Shown: one piece after another, positions 60,879 through 64,000 of the stretch
How the letters are laid out: every line of letters starts with the position of its first letter
Position numbering within the stretch: position 1 is the first letter of the stretch
From: Devosia sp.
GTDB lineage: Bacteria > Pseudomonadota > Alphaproteobacteria > Rhizobiales > Devosiaceae
Assembly: GCF_028290625.1 (NCBI RefSeq)
Contig: NZ_JAQGJM010000035.1
Location: 55,872 to 119,871 of the forward strand
Direction: 5' to 3'
Length of the DNA: 64,000 nt
The notes under the pieces: generated by a model
Told to the model about the DNA's origin: nothing
The model's input: only the letters and a program-made list of their open reading frames with translations
Databases searched by the model: none
Program-made: the position numbers and the translations under genes

Positions 60879-62093
60879 ATGGTTGATCCTAAAAGAGACG
60901 ATCCCAAGCCCAGCGAGACCAAAAGCGGTCCGGTCAAGCCGCCCGTGCTTGATCTGAAGGCGCGGGAGACCAGGCCGGAAGGCGAATCAGTCAAGCCCGA
61001 AGCCGCCAAGCCGGCCGAGCCCAAGGATGCGGCGGCCAAGCCGACACCGCCCAAAGCGCCGGCGTCGGCCGAGCCGGAGCGGGAGTTCGCCTTCGGTGCC
61101 GCGATCGCCGGCGCCGTGCTGGGATTGGCGGCGGCCTATGGGCTGGCTTTGCTGGGCTATTGGCCGAGCGCGCCTGCGCCAGTGGTGCAGGCTGATCCAC
61201 GAGTGGCCCAGCTGGGCAGCGCCATTCCTGAATTGCAGACGGTGACGCAAACTACGCAGTCCGAATTGGCGGCGCTCAATGCCCGCGTGGCCGGGCTGGA
61301 AAAGGCCGGCGGTACGGCGGTAGCCAGCGCGCCACCAGTCGATCTGGGCGGCATCCAGGCCGATATCGCGGCCCTGTCGGCGCGGGTCGAGGGGCTCGGG
61401 GCGGCACCGGCCAACGCCGTCGCGCCAGCGGATATTGACGCGCTCAAGACCGATCTTGCCGGCTTTGGCACGCGGTTGGACGAGCTTGGAGCGCGAATCG
61501 GCACGACCGAAGCGGGTGTGCGGACGCTGGAGACGAGCGTCACCGCCACCACTGCGGCTCTGGCCGAGCAGCCCTCCGATGTCGGCGCCGTGCTGCAATT
61601 GCCACTGGTGCTGTCGGGGTTCGAATCAGCCTTCGCCACCGGGCGGCCCTACGAAACCGAATTGGCGGCACTACGGGCGGCGGTGCCGACGGCCAGCATT
61701 CCCACCGATATCGCCAATGGCGCCACGACCGGCCTGACGCGTCCCGACGTGATCGCCAGTCGGTTTGCGGCTGTGCTGCCCGCCATGCTGGCTGGCCGCC
61801 CGGCCAATCCCGATGCGGGCTGGCAGGATGGTGCGCTCGATTGGCTGCGCTCGGCCATTGCGCTGCGGCCGACCGGGGAACTACCCGGCGACGATCCCGA
61901 AGCGGTGGTGTCGCGGCTGGAGGCGGCGATTGGGCGGCGAGATTACGCGGCGGCAGAAACGCTGATGAGCAGCCTGCCGGCCCCGATGCAGGCGGCGGCG
62001 GGCGATGTCCCCGCGCTGATCCGTACGCAGGCTGAGGCCGGGAAATTCCTCGAAGCGCTGCGGACGCAAGCGCTGAACGGGAGCGCTTCATGA
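60879..62093 (+). CDS. Mitofilin (Mic60)-like membrane protein
   Basis: A 404-residue protein. Residues 1-70 are Lys/Pro/Glu-rich and cytoplasmic; FGAAIAGAVLGLAAAYGLALLGYW (about 72-95) is one membrane segment; about 100-230 is a coiled-coil-like region (LNARVAGLEKAGG, LSARVEGLGA, LGARIGTTEAGVRTLETSVT); the C-terminal RPYETELAALRAAVP...LDWLRSAIALRP...VSRLEAAIGRRDYAAAETLMSSLP matches the mitofilin C-terminal domain. In alphaproteobacteria Mic60 shapes intracytoplasmic membranes and contacts the outer membrane. The hemD-mitofilin-hemY order is typical. Confidence 0.85.
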   Translation: MVDPKRDDPKPSETKSGPVKPPVLDLKARETRPEGESVKPEAAKPAEPKDAAAKPTPPKAPASAEPEREFAFGAAIAGAVLGLAAAYGLALLGYWPSAPAPVVQADPRVAQLGSAIPELQTVTQTTQSELAALNARVAGLEKAGGTAVASAPPVDLGGIQADIAALSARVEGLGAAPANAVAPADIDALKTDLAGFGTRLDELGARIGTTEAGVRTLETSVTATTAALAEQPSDVGAVLQLPLVLSGFESAFATGRPYETELAALRAAVPTASIPTDIANGATTGLTRPDVIASRFAAVLPAMLAGRPANPDAGWQDGALDWLRSAIALRPTGELPGDDPEAVVSRLEAAIGRRDYAAAETLMSSLPAPMQAAAGDVPALIRTQAEAGKFLEALRTQALNGSAS

Positions 62094-63463
62094 TCCGGCT
62101 TGCCTCCTGGATTGTCGGCAGCCTGATCATCACCGCGCTGGCGGCCTGGCTGATTTCCCTCGATGGTACGCTAACGCTGGAGGCGGCGGGCTACCGCATG
62201 CAGCCGCAGCTTGGTGTGGCGATCTTCCTGTTCCTGTTGGTGGCCATCGTGGTCATCATTGTCTGGGGCGTGGTACGCCGCGTCATTTCGGCGCCGCGCT
62301 CAATGGCAAGACGCAATCGCGAGCGGCGCAGAGAGCAGGGGGTCGAGGCGCTGAGCGACGCGATCATCGCCTTGCAGGCCGGCGATCCGGCGCGGGCGCG
62401 GCTGCTGGCCCGCGAAGCGCAGGCCCGCCTGCCCAGCAATCCGGCGGCGCGGCTGCTGGAGGCGCGTGCCGATCTGGCGGTGGGCGACATGGCGGCGGCG
62501 CGCGAGCATTATCGGGCCCTGATCGCCGATGAACGCACGGCGCTGGCGGCCCTGGCCGGGCTTTACGAGCAGGCGCGCACCCAGACTCGTCCCGAGGCGG
62601 CGCTGACCTTTGCCCGCAAGGCACTGGCGCTGGCGCCACAGGCCGGCTGGGCCGCGACTGCGGTGTTCGAGGATTTCGTGCGGCGGGGCCAGTGGGCCGA
62701 GGCCGTCGCAATGGTCAATGTCGAGGCGGTCAGCAACCGTGAACAGCGGGCGCGCAAGCGGCGCCGCCAGGCGGTGATCGAAACCGCCCGGGCGCGCGAG
62801 ACCGAAACCAGCGCGCCGCTGCCGGCGCTGGATCATGCGCTGACGGCGCTGAAGCTGCTGCCCGACTTTGTGCCCGCGGCGCTGATCGCGGCGCGCATCC
62901 ACGTCAATCGCGGCGAGACGCGCAAGGCCATGAGCCTGTTGCGCCGCATCTGGCGCGCCACCGGGCATCCCGACGTGGCTTTGCTCTATGCCCATGCCCA
63001 GCCGGGCGCTTCGGCGGTGGATCGGCTCAAGCGCATGGGCGAACTGGTTGAAATGCCGCCGCCGCATCGCGCCGCTGCGCTGGTGCTGGCTCGCGCCGCC
63101 ATCGATGCCTATGACTGGAGCAAGGCGCGCGATGCGCTGGCGCCGTTTACCGGCAAGGACGCAACGCAGGGCATTGCCAGCCTGATGGCCGAAATCGAGG
63201 AAGGCCAGTCGGGCGACCAGGGCAAGGCCCGCGAATGGCTGGCGCGCGCCGTGCGGGCGCCGCGCGATCCGGCCTGGACCGCCGACGGGCTGACCAGCGA
63301 CGAATGGGAGCCGATCTCCCCGATTACCGGCCGGCTCGATGCCTTCGAGTGGAAGGTGCCAGTGGTTGCGAGCTCGCGGCCGGCCAGCGCCGAGCCAGCT
63401 TTGCCGATGGTGCAGGAGCCTCTTGCGGTGTTGCCTCTTGCACAGGCGGGTAACCCTCAGTAA
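62090..63463 (+). CDS. hemY: HemY N-terminal domain and TPR-containing membrane protein
   Basis: A 457-residue inner-membrane protein. Two hydrophobic segments (about residues 5-25 and 40-62) and the HemY_N block DGTLTLEAAGYRMQPQLGVAIFLFLLVAIVVI are followed by TPR-like helices (DAIIALQAGDPARARLLAREAQARLPSNPAARLLEARADLAVGDMAAAREHYRALI). It ends with DEWEPISPITGRLDAFEWKVP, the conserved end. It is not the HemY/HemG oxidase of Gram-positive bacteria; the role in heme or envelope is unclear. It overlaps the mitofilin gene by 4 nt. Confidence 0.92.
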   Translation: MIRLASWIVGSLIITALAAWLISLDGTLTLEAAGYRMQPQLGVAIFLFLLVAIVVIIVWGVVRRVISAPRSMARRNRERRREQGVEALSDAIIALQAGDPARARLLAREAQARLPSNPAARLLEARADLAVGDMAAAREHYRALIADERTALAALAGLYEQARTQTRPEAALTFARKALALAPQAGWAATAVFEDFVRRGQWAEAVAMVNVEAVSNREQRARKRRRQAVIETARARETETSAPLPALDHALTALKLLPDFVPAALIAARIHVNRGETRKAMSLLRRIWRATGHPDVALLYAHAQPGASAVDRLKRMGELVEMPPPHRAAALVLARAAIDAYDWSKARDALAPFTGKDATQGIASLMAEIEEGQSGDQGKAREWLARAVRAPRDPAWTADGLTSDEWEPISPITGRLDAFEWKVPVVASSRPASAEPALPMVQEPLAVLPLAQAGNPQ

Positions 63464-63491
63464 AAGACCCATCGATCGGCTCACCGATCAA

Positions 63492-63567
63492 GCCGCTTTA
63501 GCTCAGTTGGTAGAGCACATCATTCGTAATGATGGGGTCAGGTGTTCGAGTCACCTAAGCGGCACCA
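63492..63567 (+). tRNA. tRNA-Thr (anticodon CGU)
   Basis: A complete cloverleaf: acceptor GCCGCTT/AAGCGGC, D stem GCTC/GAGC, anticodon stem CATCA/TGATG with loop TTCGTAA (anticodon CGT at 63525-63527), T stem AGGTG/CACCT with loop TTCGAGT, and an encoded CCA end. No intron. Confidence 0.97.
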
Positions 63568-63582
63568 CTCTCGCAGACCAGA

Positions 63583-64000
63583 TCAACCCTGGCGGCCGAC
63601 CACCTCGATGAGGGGTCCGCCTTCGCCGGCGGCATAGCGGGCTTCGATGCCATAGGCGCGGGCGAGGATCGGCGGGGCCAGGGCTGTGGCCGGCGCGCCG
63701 TCCGCGATCACGGCCCCGTCCGCCAGCACGACGACGCGGTCGGCCATGCGGGCGGCCAGGGTCAGGTCGTGCAGCGTCACCACGATCCCGCGGCCCTGGC
63801 GCGCCAAATCCTGGAAGAGCTGGACGGCGTCGAGCTGGTGGCCGGGGTCGAGGCCGGCGAGGGGCTCGTCGGCAAGCAGCCATTCGGGCCGCCCGGCCAG
63901 GGCGCGGGCGATCAGGACGCGGGCGCGCTCGCCGCCGGAAAGCTCGCTGACCAGCCGGCCGGCGAAGCCTCCCAGGTCGGCGGCGGCGATGGCCTCGTCG
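63583..64000 (-). CDS. ABC transporter ATP-binding protein (heme/siderophore/B12 type), 5' end outside window
   Basis: The minus-strand frame is open to the window edge; about 138 residues of the C-terminal half are visible. [18 protein letters not shown] is the ABC signature, [18 protein letters not shown] the Walker B and D loop, and [30 protein letters not shown] the H loop and end. This pattern is nearest to FepC/HmuV/BtuD ATPases that drive import of iron complexes or vitamin B12. The Walker A lies outside. It is convergent with the tRNA gene. Confidence 0.85.
   Translation of the reverse strand, partial: DEAIAAADLGGFAGRLVSELSGGERARVLIARALAGRPEWLLADEPLAGLDPGHQLDAVQLFQDLARQGRGIVVTLHDLTLAARMADRVVVLADGAVIADGAPATALAPPILARAYGIEARYAAGEGGPLIEVVGRQG

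Noticed and set aside
1..64000. Prophage, insertion sequence, integron or toxin-antitoxin module
   Set aside because: No transposase, integrase, phage structural gene or recognisable toxin-antitoxin pair was seen; almost all space is conserved core genes and palindromic repeats.

Overview
This is a high-GC, densely packed chromosomal window from an alphaproteobacterium, most probably a member of Hyphomicrobiales close to Devosia (Devosiaceae). The clues are gene order (maf-aroE-coaE-dnaQ, hemE-hemJ-rho-mnmE-mnmG-rsmG-parA-parB, leuS-lptE-holA, hisB-hisH-hisA-hisF-hisE-coaA, tsaD/hemC-hemD-mitofilin-hemY), alphaproteobacterial families (DUF2244, DUF2628, TimA, HemJ, mitofilin-like protein) and CtrA- and CcrM-type sites. 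The genus is inferred, not proven.

Layout. 1-9.5 kb: the dnaJ 3' end, small enzymes (two VOC proteins, flavin reductase, histidine-phosphatase-like protein), pyrF, dapB, an EVE protein, gpmA, an Ada-like repair protein, DUF2244, nth, DUF2214 and a divergent TetR regulator. 9.5-17 kb: adenosine kinase, a Hyi-like TIM barrel, coaA, and the minus-strand histidine operon, which also carries three small membrane-protein genes. 17.3-19.8 kb: hslV-GNAT-hslU with a good terminator. 20-25.7 kb: timA-smr-xre, then fxsA and secB, then dnaQ-coaE-aroE-maf.

25.74-26.18 kb is a 441-bp non-coding gap between maf and hemE. It holds DnaA-box-like sequences, a full CtrA site and two near ones, and five CcrM-type GANTC sites. 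This is the best candidate for the chromosomal origin of replication. To its right lie hemE, hemJ, rho, mnmE, mnmG, rsmG, parA and parB. Nine parS-like sites (core TTCACGTGAA) are spread from 6.0 to 38.2 kb; one inside rsmG is a perfect 16-mer. Together these define an origin/centromere domain.

35-47 kb: holA-lptE-leuS, a YggS-type PLP protein, a response regulator, a lone cNMP-binding-domain protein, xthA, and the minus-strand translation operon ffh-rpsP-rimM-trmD-rplS; both ribosomal proteins have Ala/Glu-rich tails. 47-51.3 kb is the least ordinary part: an orphan secreted protein and a GNAT / JmjC-cupin / GNAT set. 51.7-55.8 kb: dapF-mtaB-ftsY-yciB. 55.9-59.1 kb: DUF1761, EVE, YciI, gpsA, tsaD on the minus strand. 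59.2-63.5 kb: hemC-hemD-mitofilin-hemY, tRNA-Thr(CGU), and the end of an ABC ATPase gene.

No prophage, insertion sequence, integron, CRISPR array or defence island is visible. Most intergenic gaps over about 200 bp are occupied by four families of dispersed palindromic repeats (called A to D here). The most distinctive content is regulatory: the putative oriC plus the extended parS array, including parS sites written into the rsmG, hisA and leuS reading frames.
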